NCBI GenBank assembly: GCA_037501455.1
Contig: CM074860.1
Location: 35,226,501-35,290,500, forward strand
Length of the DNA stretch: 64,000 bases
DNA from: Lantana camara
Taxonomy: Eukaryota; Streptophyta; Magnoliopsida; Lamiales; Verbenaceae
Reading direction: 5' to 3'
The position numbers were made by a program, and so were the translations under genes. This document shows positions 23,226 through 36,000 of the stretch, piece by piece. A model generated the notes under the pieces. That model did no database searches. It had not been told where the DNA came from and saw only the letters and a program-made list of their open reading frames with translations. Position 1 is the first letter of the stretch. The number at the start of each line of letters is the position of its first letter.

Positions 23226-25343
23226 ATGCCTCCAAGAAGGAGAGCAGATAGGGAGCAGACTCCTGATCTTAATCAACCCCCTCCACAAGCACCTCCACCT
23301 CCTCCGATGAATGCTGAGAATATTATGCAGGCTCTTTTGAACCAGCTTCAACAGAATCAAAGGAATAATCCACCATGGGAAGAACAAGGTGGGCAAGTAA
23401 CTCCGGCCTTTAAGGAGTTCAGAAATAACAATCCCCCGAAGTGGTATGGAGGAGATGACATCCAAGCCGAAGAGTGGTTGTCAGAAGTTACGGGAATTTG
23501 GGAAATTTTCCCCGCTCCTTCGTATGAGAAAGCGGTTTATACGGCCCGGTTTGTTCAAGGTCCCGCATCCAATTGGCTCAAAGCTATGAGAACTCGATTG
23601 GAGAGGAATGGAGAGGAATTTGATTGGGAAAGTTTTGTAAGGGAGTTTCGTCACAAGTATGTTCCTCCAAGTGCCCGTGAGAGAAGATTGCAACAATTTA
23701 CAGAATTGAGACAAGGAAACCGAACTGTGGAAGAGTATATATCTGAATTTGAGAGATTTGCACCGTATGCACCACACATCACCAATGATGACACCCAGAA
23801 GGCCCGAAACTTTATTCATGGTTTGAGATATGAGGTTCAGGATGCTCTTAAGGTGGCTACGGTGGATACGTGGGAGAAGGCTACGAGGAAGGCGATTAAG
23901 GTGGAAGCCAACAACAAGAGATTGAGGCCGACTTACTCTTCGAGCCAAGGTTCGAGCTCTAATTTGGGAAAGAGGCCTGCATCCTATAGTGGGCCTCCGG
24001 TTTTCAAACCCCAAGGTCCTACTACTTCGGTCAAGAAGGCTCGACCTCCGGTACCGGCGGTACCAGCTCTACCGGCCCCAATTCAGTGTGGCTATTGCAA
24101 GGGTCCCAATCACACCGAGGAGAATTACCGGAAGAAATTGAGAAGATGTTATAAGTGTGGAGAGCCCGGCCATTTGATTAGTACTTGTCCTCAAGTGAGA
24201 GCACCTCAGCCTCGAGCTCCTCAGCCGTTGAATGTGATGCCTCCGAGAGCACCGATCCAAGCGAGGGCCTACGCGTTAGAGGGAGAGGAAGAGAATGTGG
24301 AAGTGGATGCCAATGCCGTTGTTGAAGGTACTATCCACATTCATGGCATTCCATTGCATGGATTGTTTGATCCAGGAGCAAAGTATTCATTTATTGCTTC
24401 CCAGCTTGCTTCTACTCTTCCATTGCCTGTTGCTTGCCTAGATGATTCCTTTATTGTTTCTTCTTCCCTTGGTGCTACTTTGGCTACGAGTTGTGTTTAC
24501 CGAGGTTGTCCGGTGGTTGTGGAAGATCAAGAGTATCCGGCAGATTTGATCAAGATGCCGATTAAGAAGTATGAGGTGATTCTGGGTATGGACTGGTTGT
24601 ACCGTTACCGAGCTATGATGGATTGTTTTGCCAAGAGGGTGACTTTGGGTTCTACGGTCTTTGCGGGTCAGAGGTTGAAAACCTGCCCGTTTATTTCCTT
24701 CATGGAAGCAAGTAGATTGTTCCGGGACGGTGCGACGGGCTATGTGGCCTACCTTTTGAATAAGCCAAAGGATCAGGCCAAGCTCGAAGAGACGGAGATC
24801 GTGAAGGAATTTCCCGATGTGTTTCCGGAGAACTTGGGATCTTTACCTCCGGATCGGGACGTCGAGTTTGTGATAGATCTCTATCCCGGAGCAGAACCGT
24901 ATGCGAAATCTCCCTATAGGATGGCTCCAGCAGAGTTGAAGGAGCTGAAGACGCAATTGGACGAGGTCTTAGAGTGTGGTTACATTCGCCCGAGCACTCC
25001 GGTCCTATTTGTAAAGAAGAAAGACGGGACTTTGCGAATGTGTATTGACTACCGTGAGCTGAATTGGTTAAAGGTTAAGAACAAATACCCGCTTCCTCAC
25101 ATTGAAGAGTTATTCGATCTCCTGCAAGGCTCGAGTGTTTATTCCAAGTTGGATTTAAGGCAAGGGTATTACCAATTGTGTATCCGGGAGGGAGATATAC
25201 CGAAGACGGGTTTCAACACAAGGTATGGGCATTTCGAGTTTGTAGTCATGCCTTTTGGTCTTACCAATGCCCCAGCCGCGTTTATGGATATGAGCACCGA
25301 ATATTCCGGCCTTACCTCGATAAATTCGTGGTCATCTTTATAG
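23226..25343 (+). pseudogene. Element D interior 1: gag, protease and start of RT
   Basis: I chose the start at 23226 because [11 protein letters not shown] follows the leader directly and is conserved in interior 2. A proline-rich N-terminus and capsid-like domain are followed by two zinc knuckles (about 24087-24190). The first knuckle has lost its last cysteine (ENY where the sister has ENC). Protease has [10 protein letters not shown] where the sister copy has ATHSF. RT begins with [13 protein letters not shown]. An in-frame 15-bp deletion near 24998 removes the SPWGA motif, and a 2-bp deletion near 25291 shifts the frame, giving a false stop at 25343. Confidence 0.93.
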
Positions 25344-27076
25344 ATGATATTCAGGTGTATTCGAGGTCCGAAGAAGAGCACACGCGGCATTTGAGTATTG
25401 TCTTGTCTACACTTCGAGAGCACAGATTGTTTGCCAAGTTCAGTAAGTACGAGTTCTGGTTGGATCGAGTTTCCTTTTTGGGTCACTTCATTTCAGGGAA
25501 TGGTATAGAGGTGGATCCGACGAAGATCGAAACAGTGATGCTTTGGAAACCACCGAAGAATGCCTCGGAAGTGAGAAGTTTTCTCAGGTTGGCAGGGTAT
25601 TATAGGTGCTTTGTGAAAGATTTCTCGAAGATTGCTTCCCCGTTGACCCGGTTAACTAAGAAAGAGATGAAATTCGAGTGGGATGAGGCGTGTTAGAAGA
25701 GTTTCCAAACTCTTAAGGAGAGGTTGACTACTGCACCGGTTTTAACCCTACCCGAGGGTTCGGAAGGCTACTCAGTTTATACCGATGCTTGGAAGGAAGG
25801 TCTCGGGTGTGTGTTGATGCAGAATGGCAAGGTTGTAGCCTATGCCTCAAGGAAATTAAAGGATCACGAGAAGAACTATCCCACTCATGACTTGGAACTC
25901 GCCGCGGTGGTGTTTGCTTTGATGAAATGGCGGCATTACCTTTATGGAGTCACTTTTGAAGTGTTTACCGACCACCAGAGTCCTAAGTATTTGTTTATTC
26001 AGAAGGATTTGAACGTAAGACAAAGAAGATGGATGGAGACACTTGAGGACTATGATTGTAAGATTCAGTACCATCCGGGTAAAGCCAATGTGGTGGCGGA
26101 TGCTTTGAGTAGGAAAGCGAGTGTTTCAGGTTTGGAAGCAGATTCTAGTGGACAGGGTTCAGTAGTTTTGGTTTCAAAGGCTCGTTTGGCTAATATCTCG
26201 GTTCAGCCGGTTTTGAAGCAGCGTTTGATAGAAGCTCAGTCCGTGGATTCGGAGATTCAGAAATTGGTAACTAAGTCGAGGATTGATCCTGAAATCAAGT
26301 TTGGATTTGATGATTCAGGGTTGTTCAGGTTCAAGGCTCGGGTTTGTGTTCCGGAAGAGCTTAAGCAGTTGGTACTTGATGAAGCCCACAAGTCAGCCTA
26401 TGCAGTACATCCCGGTACCACCAAAATGTACAAGGATCTAAGGAATTTATATTGGTGGAACGACATGAAGAGAGACATTGCTAACTATGTTAGAAGATGT
26501 CAGACATGCCAAGTTGTGAAGGTAGAACACCAGAAACCGGGAGGAACTCTCCAACCACTTCCAATACCCGAGTGGAAGTGGGAGCAAGTGACAATGGACT
26601 TCGTGTCCGGCTTGCCAAGGACCAAAGGAGGTTCCAATGGAATTTGGGTGATTATTGATCGGTTGACGAAGTCGGCGCATTTTCTTAAGGTGAAGATGTT
26701 CGACAAGGTTCCTAAGTTGGCCCGGTTATATCGGAAAGAGGTTGTTAGATTGCATGGTACTCCGGTCAGCATTGTTTCAGATAGAGACCCTCGGTTCACA
26801 TCCAGTTTTTGGAAGGAATTGCAGAAGTGTTTAGGAACGAAGCTCCACTTTAGTACTGCATTTCACCCACAGACGGACGGACAGTCCGAGAGGCTAATAA
26901 GGTATCTCGAGGACATGCTACGTGCTTGTGCCTTGGATTATCAGGATTCGTGGGATGCACAGTTGGATTTGATTGAGTATGCCTACAACAACAACTTTCA
27001 GTCTTCTATTGGGATGGCACCGTATGAGGCTCTATATGGAAGGAAATGCTGATCCCCTCTCTTTTGGGATATTGAT
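25291..27076 (+). pseudogene. Element D interior 1: RT, RNase H and integrase, cut by E
   Basis: After the 2-bp deletion the pol frame continues with the catalytic FIDD box (about 25338-25352; FIDDIQ where others have FIDDIL), RNase H ([13 protein letters not shown]) and integrase ([41 protein letters not shown]). A TAG at 25694-25696 replaces the Glu codon of the sister copy. A TGA after YGRKC (27050-27052) is shared with interior 2. Element E is inserted 24 bp later, at 27076/27077, and the rest of the gene resumes at 36470. Confidence 0.93.
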
Positions 27077-28303
27077 TGTAACATCCCGCTCGCTCGCCCG
27101 TACAGGTACGCCACTTCGAGATTTTTATATGCGCATTTAAATTAATTTAATTATACAAATACGTGTTATTTTATTGATTATGTGATTATTTGAATTTATT
27201 TGAGTTAATTGATATATTTATAAAATGAATATTTAAACGTTTTAAGTTTTTAAACTTGTTTTTAATTCGTTTAAGTTTCAAATCGTTTCGAAATTTCATG
27301 AAAATTTGATATGCATGAATTATACGTGTTATGAATTCATTTACGTGCTCGTTTTAGTTTTTCGGACTTGTTTGATATGGTAACGCACCATATTTTATTT
27401 GTTGGGGACATGGGAGCCTAACTAGTTTTAGCGCGCCTTGTGTTCCGGAATTTATATCTTGAGCTCGGGAATTCGGATTCGAATTCCGGAAGTGACACCG
27501 GACTCGTAACGAAGATTGGGAACTAAGGAACCTAGCCTTGTATTTTGCTAAGCCCGTTTGATCCTCCGAATTTTGCCCGAAACGTGGATCTCGCGCAGAC
27601 TCACCACTCTTTACGGTTTTGACCATAACTTATTCGTTTCTTGACCAAATGACCCGATTCTTGAACTTATTTCTTCCTAACTCACCCACCTACCATCCCA
27701 ATTGATCATTTCTCCCTTTTCAGGAGCCAAGGACCGAGATTGAACAGGGGAAGAGAGGAGAGAAAGGGATTCCCGCCACTATTCACTCAAGTAGGATTTT
27801 GAGCTCGTTCGACCTCCATTCTTCATCAAATCAAAGAGGTAAGCACATGTTATTGATGTAAATCTTCTCCCCTTTCAATTTATACCTCTTTTGCTTGCAT
27901 TCATGGTGATTTGTGGCTGAATTGATTGAGTATGTGAATAGTTACAGGTTGTTTTATTTTGGTGATATCTTGCTCATTTTTGATCCGATTCTTGATCCGT
28001 GAAGTGCTACGTGACCCTTGTTGTATGCTTGATCTATTCCTTACCTTGTATTTCATGTGTGAACCGAGATTTATGCTCCACCATTTCTGAATATTTGAGT
28101 TTTGGAAGCTTTGTGTTTAATTTAGGGATTTCATGATCTTCCGGGTTGATTGCTTGATGTTTGGCTTGAGTTGCTGCGTTTTCCTTGCTTTCTTGGTTGC
28201 ATTACTTGATCATAATCATGCCCAAGCCATGGCTGCCCTTCCCCTGCTCCCCTCCATGCCGAAACGCTGCTGTTGCTGTTTTATTTTCGAAAACGAAAGG
28301 CCA

Positions 28304-28431
28304 ACACGGCCGTGTCCGATTCCTTTGAAAAGTTGACACGGCCGTGTTGAGCTCTCGAGTTGAGGCTGCTGATTTAAATAAAATGTGACACGGCCGTGTC
28401 ACCTTATGCCTGAAAACCAACACGGCCGTGT
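28304..28431 (+). repeat. Hairpin cluster in 5' LTR of E
   Basis: The same 12-bp palindrome ACACGGCCGTGT occurs four times, at 28304-28315, about 28336-28347, about 28388-28399 and 28420-28431. The outer arms vary (TTGA, GTG, CA). The copy in the 3' LTR lies at 34311-34438, where the first palindrome carries one substitution. Confidence 0.92.
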
Positions 28432-29057
28432 CATGATGTTGAAATTGAATTTTAGTTAAAAACGTTACAGCTGTTGCGTAGGTCATGGAGTGGAGTATGC
28501 ATGCTCACGTACCTTGTTTGCTTTAAGTTTTCATGCAAACACTTTCACTAGGTAATTTAATTCCCATGTTAAGTTTATTTCAAATGCAAATGGCAAGCTA
28601 TATTTATATGTTACTATGTTGCGTGGTTGGAAGTATATATGTTGTCTTTAATTGCTAATTTGAATTTAATTAAAACCCCTTTTCACGTGTTGATTTCTTT
28701 TATATTGCGTACGTGAGTTTATTCTTCTCGCTTCATCTATGTCTCGTAGGTAATGTTAACATGTTTTATTATATTTTAAGATGCTTAATTTGATTTTTTG
28801 GACTTATTTTCAATGTGTAAACGTGACCGGGATTTGCATATACGTTTTGATGCAACGAGTGAATCTTTCTTGAGCTTGTTGCCTTCCTTGCCTCGTTCTT
28901 ATGATTTGATTCTTGAATAAGTGCCTGAACTTGAATGCTTGAATGTGCTAGCTTTTGTTATCTCATTTGCATCGCTTGCATATATATGCATTCGCCGAGC
29001 GTCTAATTGGTTCATTTTGAGTCTAAGCTTGTCGTTTGACCTTTGTTTTGTTCTTAG

Positions 29058-29132
29058 GTTCATTTCGTGGTTGAAGAGGTGGTTCTTTGAGTGTCTTCCG
29101 GTTCCTTTTGTTTCGTCGGTTTGGTCGGCAAG
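29058..29132 (+). other. Mini-exon-like block in 5' LTR of E (75 nt)
   Basis: The acceptor TTGTTCTTAG ends at 29057 and the donor AAG|GTGAGG starts at 29133. The 3' LTR copy is 35065-35139. The upstream donor GAG|GTAAGC is lost in the 3' LTR (GATTTAAGC near 33845). Confidence 0.48.
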
Positions 29133-30473
29133 GTGAGGTTTCTTTCTTTTAGTTATTATGACCTACAACCCTGTATGTGATTTCAAGCCCGCATGTGACC
29201 TATACGTATATATATACTTAGATACGTGTTCGATATGTAATTTGTGGGAATTGGCCCTCTTGTTATGAAACGTTTGAAAAACGCTTTTATGTATAAGTAA
29301 ACAATATTTTCGTTCTTTTGTTTTGAAAAGGGTTGGCGTGTGTAAGTGATAAGTTTTAGCGAGATAAGCTTTTTGTGATAAGTGTATGTGTAAGTTTGGG
29401 CCCCGGAGTTGTGTGGTTCGGGAGACCCGGGACGACCAGCGGGGTTGCCGGTTGCAACCCCAGGACACTTCTCCACAAATAGCATCAACCCGAAACCCAC
29501 TCGGAAGGAGGTGGGGGACGGAGTCCTTGGGACGTGAGTGTCATGAAACTCACATCCCTGACGTATCTGCGTGGATGCGAAGGGTGGCCACCCTTCCATC
29601 CCAAGGTGTAAGGAGGTATGTGTTTTTGTTTGTTTTAAGTCTTCGTGTGTTAAGCTTCGAGTTTTGCTTTGAGAAGGAGGTTGGTTGTGCACTCATACTC
29701 ACCGAGTGATGTGTGTGTGTGCGTTTTGTTTCTGTCTAAGATTCGTGAAATGGGTGAGGACTTCTAATCCTTAAAATTGGTTGATTTTGGCCTTCGGCCC
29801 TAAACCTTTTCTATATATATATTATCACGTGTTAAAAATGATTTGGATTGCAAAAACCACGCCCGGTTCATGAATATTCTAAGATTCCAATATGCTATAC
29901 TATGATTTGCTCTATATTTATGTACGTATGTGTGTGTTAGCCCCCTCACCAGTCTTTAGGACTGACCCCTCTTCGTTGTTTCTTTTTCCCCCTTTGCTTC
30001 TTGAGTTTGCAGGTGCAGGTCTTCGGTTGGTGCTAGGCGGTGGTCTTTTACTTTGAGTTGTTCGGGTTTTGTAGGAGAGTCTTTGCATCCTTGCATTTTT
30101 ACTTTCAGTTTTGGTACTACGTATAAATATGTAAATATGGTACTATGTATAAGCTTCGTATGAGTTATGATTCGGAATTTGAGCTTCTGTTATATGATTC
30201 ATTTGGCCTTGGATGGGCATAACTTGTATAATTTGTATAAGTATTGGCATGTATGTTTATATTTCGTGATCCTGGTTGCTTCCGCCCTTTGCTTTTGTTT
30301 CTTTGCGCACTCTGTTTTGAGGGTCTAGACCGCCTAGCTAGAGCGTGGGTTTTTTTGTTTGTCTCCGTTCGCTGTGGCTTGGTGCGGGTGCGGAGTCCCA
30401 TTTCGTTACTCGTATCGGGCTATGGTGCGGGGGGATATGGCACCATTCGCTCCGGGGTGTTACATCTCTTGAG

Positions 30474-30485
30474 TGGTATCAGAGC
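30474..30485 (+). other. Element E primer binding site (tRNA-iMet)
   Basis: TGGTATCAGAGC, nine bases after the 5' LTR. Confidence 0.95.
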
Positions 30486-30582
30486 TCTGGGTTGCAAAAC
30501 CAGAGCTCTAGCGTCGTGTCGGGTCTGTCTAGGTCGTTCGACTTAGGATTATGTGATTGTTTGCATTCATTTTCATTTCAGG

Positions 30583-32460
30583 ATGACTTCTTCATATCAA
30601 CATACATCATGAAAAGTGAGACAAGAGAAACGAGTGTCTTCGGTCTCTGAGAAGTTTAAAGATTTTGATTCATCGAAGTGATTTGGAGGCGACAGTATTG
30701 AAGCCAAAGAGTGGCTCTTCAAGATGTTGTGGATTTGGAAAAAGTTGTCTGGGAACCTCGCAAGAGAAAGTAAGGCATACCTCCTGTTTACTACAAAGGG
30801 AAGCTTCAAAATAGTTCAAGGAAATAAGATCAACTCCAAAGAGAACCGAGGAAGATCTCAATTGGAAGAGGTTTATCCGAGGATTTTGCTCCAAGCAATT
30901 TTTCTTAATGAATTTGTTAGAAGACTCCAAGGATTCCTAGATCTTGAGCAGGAAGTGGAGATGATGGACGATCTTGTGATGGCATTAGAAAGTTCGAGAG
31001 CTAACCAAGATTTCTCTAAGGTTCGGAGATATATACAAAGGTGTAGAGATGAGATTTAACAAGATTTCCAAAGTTCGCCGGTGCATGAATGGTCCGAAGA
31101 GGTTAGAGGAGTGGTTCAAGATGAAATGGATAAGCAAGGGATGAAGTCTCACACTCTTAAGGTGGGACATGGTCAAGAATCGAGTTCAAGTTTAAACAAG
31201 AGGCATATATTCCAAGAGAAAACCCGAGAATTTCGAGAGGTCGACTACATCAAGAAGAGGAAGAAGAAGAAGCTACAACCACCAAAGATGAATTTGATAC
31301 CGCCTTCGTGGGAGATAATTCAATGCTCCTATTGTCAAGGCCCGAACCATATCGAAGAAGTTACCGAAAGGAATTTAGGAGATGTTACAAGTGTGGAGAA
31401 CCGGGGGGCATATGGTGAAAAGTTGCTCGAAGACTAAGAATTCAAGGACTATCAAGAAGCGTGATTCCAAGACTCCAAGTCCAATCCGAGTTGATACAAT
31501 TGAAGAGGAAGAACGGGATGCCAAGCTCGACACTACCACCATGGTGAAAGGTACATCAAGAATTCATGGCACTACATACATGCATTTTATTTCAATTTAT
31601 GTTGATTTCATTTCCTTGTTGTTTCTCGGTGCTTATATGTACTTGTTGTTGCTTGCTTGTTTGTGGTTCCCTTCTTCTTTTCTCTTTTGTGTTGGCTCTT
31701 TCTCTTTTTAGAGAGAGAGTTTGGTGAGGAGAGTGTCGAGTGTTTGGTGAGTTGCGAGGGCCGAGCTCGTCTGGTGGTTGTTCTTGCCCGGTGGTTGTCT
31801 TGAAGACGCCTAGTTCGTGCCAAGGTAACGTTGTAGGCATTGGTGGTTGCTTTTAGGAGGTCCGATCGGGGCTCAACGATATCTACGGGTGTTAGATGGA
31901 AGGCTAACCCGTTTATATCCTTCGTAGAAGTGGTTGGTTATTCCGGGACAGTGCGATAAGCTTTGTGGCTTGCCTTAGGGTGACCGAAGGGTCGGGCCAA
32001 GCTTGGAGAGACAGGGATCAAAGTAAGACTCTCTTGTTGTTCTTTGAGGGTTGGAATTCGTTGCCGCTCGATAGGGATATTAAGGTTGTCGTGATCTTTA
32101 TCCCGGAATTTGACCTTGGTTGAAGATTCCCTACCGGATGACTCTAGTGTGGTTGTCGGAGTTTAAGACGTGGTCGATAGCTCTTAGAAGATAGTTTCAT
32201 CAATTCGGGTGCTTCTTTGTGGAGTAGTTTCAATCCTATCTAAGAAGAAAATGGGACTCTAAGATGAATACAAGCTATCGTGAGCTACACGGGTTAACCG
32301 TGGAAGGAGAATACCCCTTTTTGCTTGTTTCAAGAAGTTGGTGGTTCGTTCTTCTTCAGAGTTCGGGGGTAGCTCCAGGGGTGTTTTCAACAAGGGTATT
32401 GTCGACTATGCATTCCGGTAGAAGAACCGAGAATTGCCTCAGAGAGTTAAGTCTCTAGTG
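30583..32460 (+). pseudogene. Element E interior: eroded gag-protease-RT remnant
   Basis: It starts with CAGGATGACTTC at the position where D starts gag. Recognisable pieces, in several frames, are a capsid fragment (GGDSIEAKEWL, near 30690), zinc-knuckle remnants (CSYCQGPNHIEE near 31323, CYKCGEP-like near 31385), the region before protease (near 31510-31570), and DNA matching the protease-RT linker and early RT of D near 31900-32300. A stretch at about 31575-31860 has no counterpart in D. RNase H and integrase are not recognisable. No frame can give a working protein. Confidence 0.85.
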
Positions 32461-33047
32461 TTATCGGGATTCAACAGGAGGTTCGTCTTTCAAGAAGAGG
32501 CCATCCCATGACATGAAAGATAAAGAAGAGGCACGGTTGAGTGGGTAAGGCTTTGAAGAGAGTTGCCTTCGGTAGTCGCTTTGCTTAACCGAGGGTACTA
32601 AAAAAACTCCTCCGTTACAATCAAGGTATTAAGGAAGGCTTTGGTTGTGCGTGGCTAACGGAGAGTTGAAGCCTATGTCACTAGAAGTTCTTGTTCATGA
32701 GACAAATTCCACTCATGGTGTGAGGACATGAAGAACCGGTAAAGGTGTTTTGGCACAAGAGAAAATATTGTGGACATCGTGTAGCAATGTCAATGTGTCA
32801 TCGGTAGAAGACCGAGCATCAAGAACCGGAAGGATTTCCCTAACTACTTTCGAATTTTGATCGGAAGTGGGAGCAAACCGAAGTTTGCTAAAGCCAAGGG
32901 TATTCACTCGGATTTGATGGGTAGCACCGAGTTACCGGGATATGAGAAGTAATGTCCCGAGGATTGTCTACGGCTTTCTGGGATCAGAGTAGCACAGCGA
33001 AAGTGTAGAGTTGAGTTCAACTCAGAGTCGTTCAAGATCTTGCTGTA
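32461..33047 (+). other. Element E interior, 3' part without recognisable gene
   Basis: About 590 bp between the pol remnants and the hairpin before the polypurine tract. Short stretches look like scrambled pol sequence (for example near 32600-32720), but I cannot assign a domain. Confidence 0.6.
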
Positions 33048-33081
33048 GGACCTGAGGACAGGTCCTTTTGACGGAGGGGAG
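33048..33081 (+). other. Element E pre-PPT hairpin and polypurine tract
   Basis: GGACCTGAGGACAGGTCC (33048-33065) folds as a 6-bp stem with a 6-nt loop. The purine tract GGAGGGGAG (33073-33081) follows, just before the 3' LTR. The hairpin is identical to those in D at 37051-37068 and 54701-54718. Confidence 0.85.
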
Positions 33082-33083
33082 TT

Positions 33084-36000
33084 TGTAACATCCCGCTCGC
33101 TCGCCCGTACAGGTACGCCACTTCGAGATTTTTATATGCGCATTTAAATTAATTTAATTATACAAATACGTGTTACTTTATTGATTATGTGATTATTTGA
33201 ATTTATTTGAGTTAATTGATATATTTATAAAATGAATATTTAAACGTTTTAAGTTTTTAAACTTGTTTTTAATTCGTTTAAGTTTCAACTCGTTTCGAAA
33301 TTTCATGAAAATTTGATATGCATGAATTATACGTGTTATGAATTCATTTACGTGCTCGTTTTAGTTTTTCGGACTTGTTTGATATGGTAACGCACCATAT
33401 TTTATTTGTTGGGGACATGGGAGCCTAACTAGTTTTAGCGCGCCTCGTGTTCCGGAATTTATATCTTGAGCTCGGGAATTCGGATTCGAATTCCGGAAGT
33501 GACGCCGGACTCGTAACGAAGATTGGGAACTAAGGAACCTAGCCTTGTATTTTTCTAAGCCCGTTTGATCCTCCGAATTTTGCCCGAAACGTGGATCTCA
33601 CGCAGACTCACCACCCTTCACGGTTTTGGCCATTACTTATTCGTTTCTTGACCAAATGACCCAATTCTTGAACCTATTTCTTCCTAACTCACCCACCTAC
33701 CATCCCACTTGATCATTTCTCCCTTTTCAGCAGCAAAGGACCGATATTGAACAGGGGAAGAGAGGAGAGAAAGGGATTCCCGCCACTATTCACTCAAGCC
33801 GGATTTTGAGCTCGTTCGACCTCCATTCTTCATCAAATCGAAGATTTAAGCACATGTTATTGATGTACATCTTCTCCCCTTTCAATTGAGACCTCTTTTT
33901 CTTGCATTCATGGTGATTTGTCGCTGAATTGATTGAGTATGTGAATAGTTACGGGTTGTTTTATTTTGGTGATATCTTGCTCATTTTTTATCCGATTCTT
34001 GATCCGTGAAGTGCTACGTGACCCTTGTTGTATGATTGATCTATTCCTTACCTTGTATTTCATGTGTGAACCGAGATTTATGCTCCACCATTTCTGAATA
34101 TTTGAGTTTTGGAAGCTTTGTGTTTAATTTGGGGATTTCATGATCTTCCGGGTTGATTGCTTGATGTTTGGATTGAGTTGCTGCGTTTTCCTTGCTTTCT
34201 TGGTTGCATTACTTGATCATAATCATGCCCAAGCTATGGCTGCCCTTCGCCTGCTCCCCTCCATGCCGAAATGCTGCTGTTGCTGTTTTATTTTCGAAAA
34301 CGAAAGGCCAACACGGCCATGTCCGATTCCTTTGAAAAGTTGACACGGCCGTGTTGAGCTCTCGAGTTGAGGCTGCTGATTTAAATAAAATGTGACACGG
34401 CCGTGTCACCTTATGCCTGAAAACCAACACGGCCGTGTCATGATGTTGAAATTGAATTTTAGTTAAAAACGTTGCAGCTGTTGCGTAGGTCATGGAGTGG
34501 AGTATGCATGCTCACGTACCTTGTTTGCTTTATGTTTTCATGCAAACACTTTCAGTAGGTAATTTAATTCCCATGTTAAGTTGATTTCAAATGCAAATGG
34601 CAAGCTATATTTATATGTTACTATGTTACGTGGTTGGAAGTATATATGTTGTCTTTAATTGCTAATTTGAATTTAATTAAAACCCCTTTTCACGTGTTGA
34701 TTTCTTTTGTGTTGCGTACGTGAGTTTATTCGGCTCGCTTCGTCTATGTCTCGTAGGTAATGTTAACATGTTTTATTATATGTTAAGATGCTTAATTTGA
34801 TTTTTTGGACTTGTTTTCAATGTGTAAACGTGACCGGGATTTGCATATACGTTTTGATGCTACGAGTCAAACTTTCTTGAGCTTGTTGCATTCCTTGCCT
34901 CGTTCTTATGATTTGATTCTTGAATAAGTGCCTGAACTTGAATGCTTGAATGTGCTAGCTTTTGTTATCTCATTTGCATCGCTTGCATACATATGCATTC
35001 GCCGAGCGTCTAATTGGTTCATTTTGAGTCTAAGCTTGTCGTTTGACCTTTGTTTTGTTCTTAGGTTCATTTCGTGGTTGAAGAGGTGGTTCTTTGAGTG
35101 TCTTCCGGTTCCTTTTGTTTCGTCGATTTGGTTGGCAAGGTGAGGTTTCTTTCTTTTAATTATTATGACCTACAACGCTATATGTGATTTCAAGCCTGCA
35201 TGTGACCTATACGTATATATATACTTAGATACGTGTTCGATATGTAATTTGTGGGAATTGGCCCTCTTGTTATGAAACGTTTGAAAAACGCTTTTATGTA
35301 TAAGTAAACAATATTTTCGTTCTTTTGTTTTGAAAAGGGTTGGCGTGTGTAAGTGATAAGTTTTGGCGAGATAAGCTTTTTGTGATAAGTGTATGTGTAA
35401 GTTTGGGCCCCGGAGTTGTGTGGTTCGAGAGACCCGGGACGACCAGCGGGGTTGCCGGTTGCAACCCCAGGACACTTCTCCACAAATAGGATCAACCCGA
35501 AACCCACTCAGAGGGAGGTGGGGGACGGAGTCCTTGGGACGTGAGTGTCATGAAACTCACATCCCTGACGTATCTGCGTGGATGCGAAGGGTGGCCACCC
35601 TTCCATCCCATGGTGTAAGGAGGTATGTGTTTTTGTTTGTTTTAAGTCTTCGTGTGTTAAGCTTCGAGTTTCGCTTTGAGAAGGAGGTTGGTTGTGCACT
35701 CGTACTCGCCGAGTGATGTGTGTGTGTGCGTTTTGTTTATGTCTAAGATTCGTGAAACGGGTGAGGACTTCTAATCCTTAAAATTGGTTGATTTTGTCCT
35801 TCAGCCCTAAACCTTTTCTATATATATATTATCACGTGTTAAAAATGATTTGGATTGCAAAAACCACGCCCGGTTCATGAATATTCTAAGATTCGAATAT
35901 GCTATACTATACTTTGCTCTATATTTATGTACGTGTGTGTGTGTGTTAGCCCCCTCACCAGTCTTTAGGACTGACCCCTCTTCGTTGTTTCTTTTTCCCC

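Larger units (their letters stand above)
27077..30464 (+). repeat. Element E 5' LTR (3388 bp)
   Basis: Starts TGTAACATCCCGCTCGCTCG and ends CGGGGTGTTACA. It holds the GAGCTCGGGAATTCGG box (about 27462-27490), a donor-like GAG|GTAAGC (27839), the hairpin cluster (28304-28431), a mini-exon-like block (29058-29132), GGGCCCCGGAG (about 29399), the AGTC hairpin (29950-29964) and TTTGCAG (ends 30012). Open frames on both strands recur in the other LTR because the LTRs are copies. They show no domain, and I do not call them genes. Confidence 0.95.

Noticed and set aside
25291..25294. Possible programmed frameshift in pol of D
   Set aside because: The sister interior has no shift here. The site is a 2-bp deletion in one copy, and nearby lesions show decay.
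29163..29709. Overlapping open frames (up to 169 codons) in LTR E
   Set aside because: The same region in the 3' LTR (35170-35716) breaks up differently, and the proteins are low-complexity without recognisable motif.
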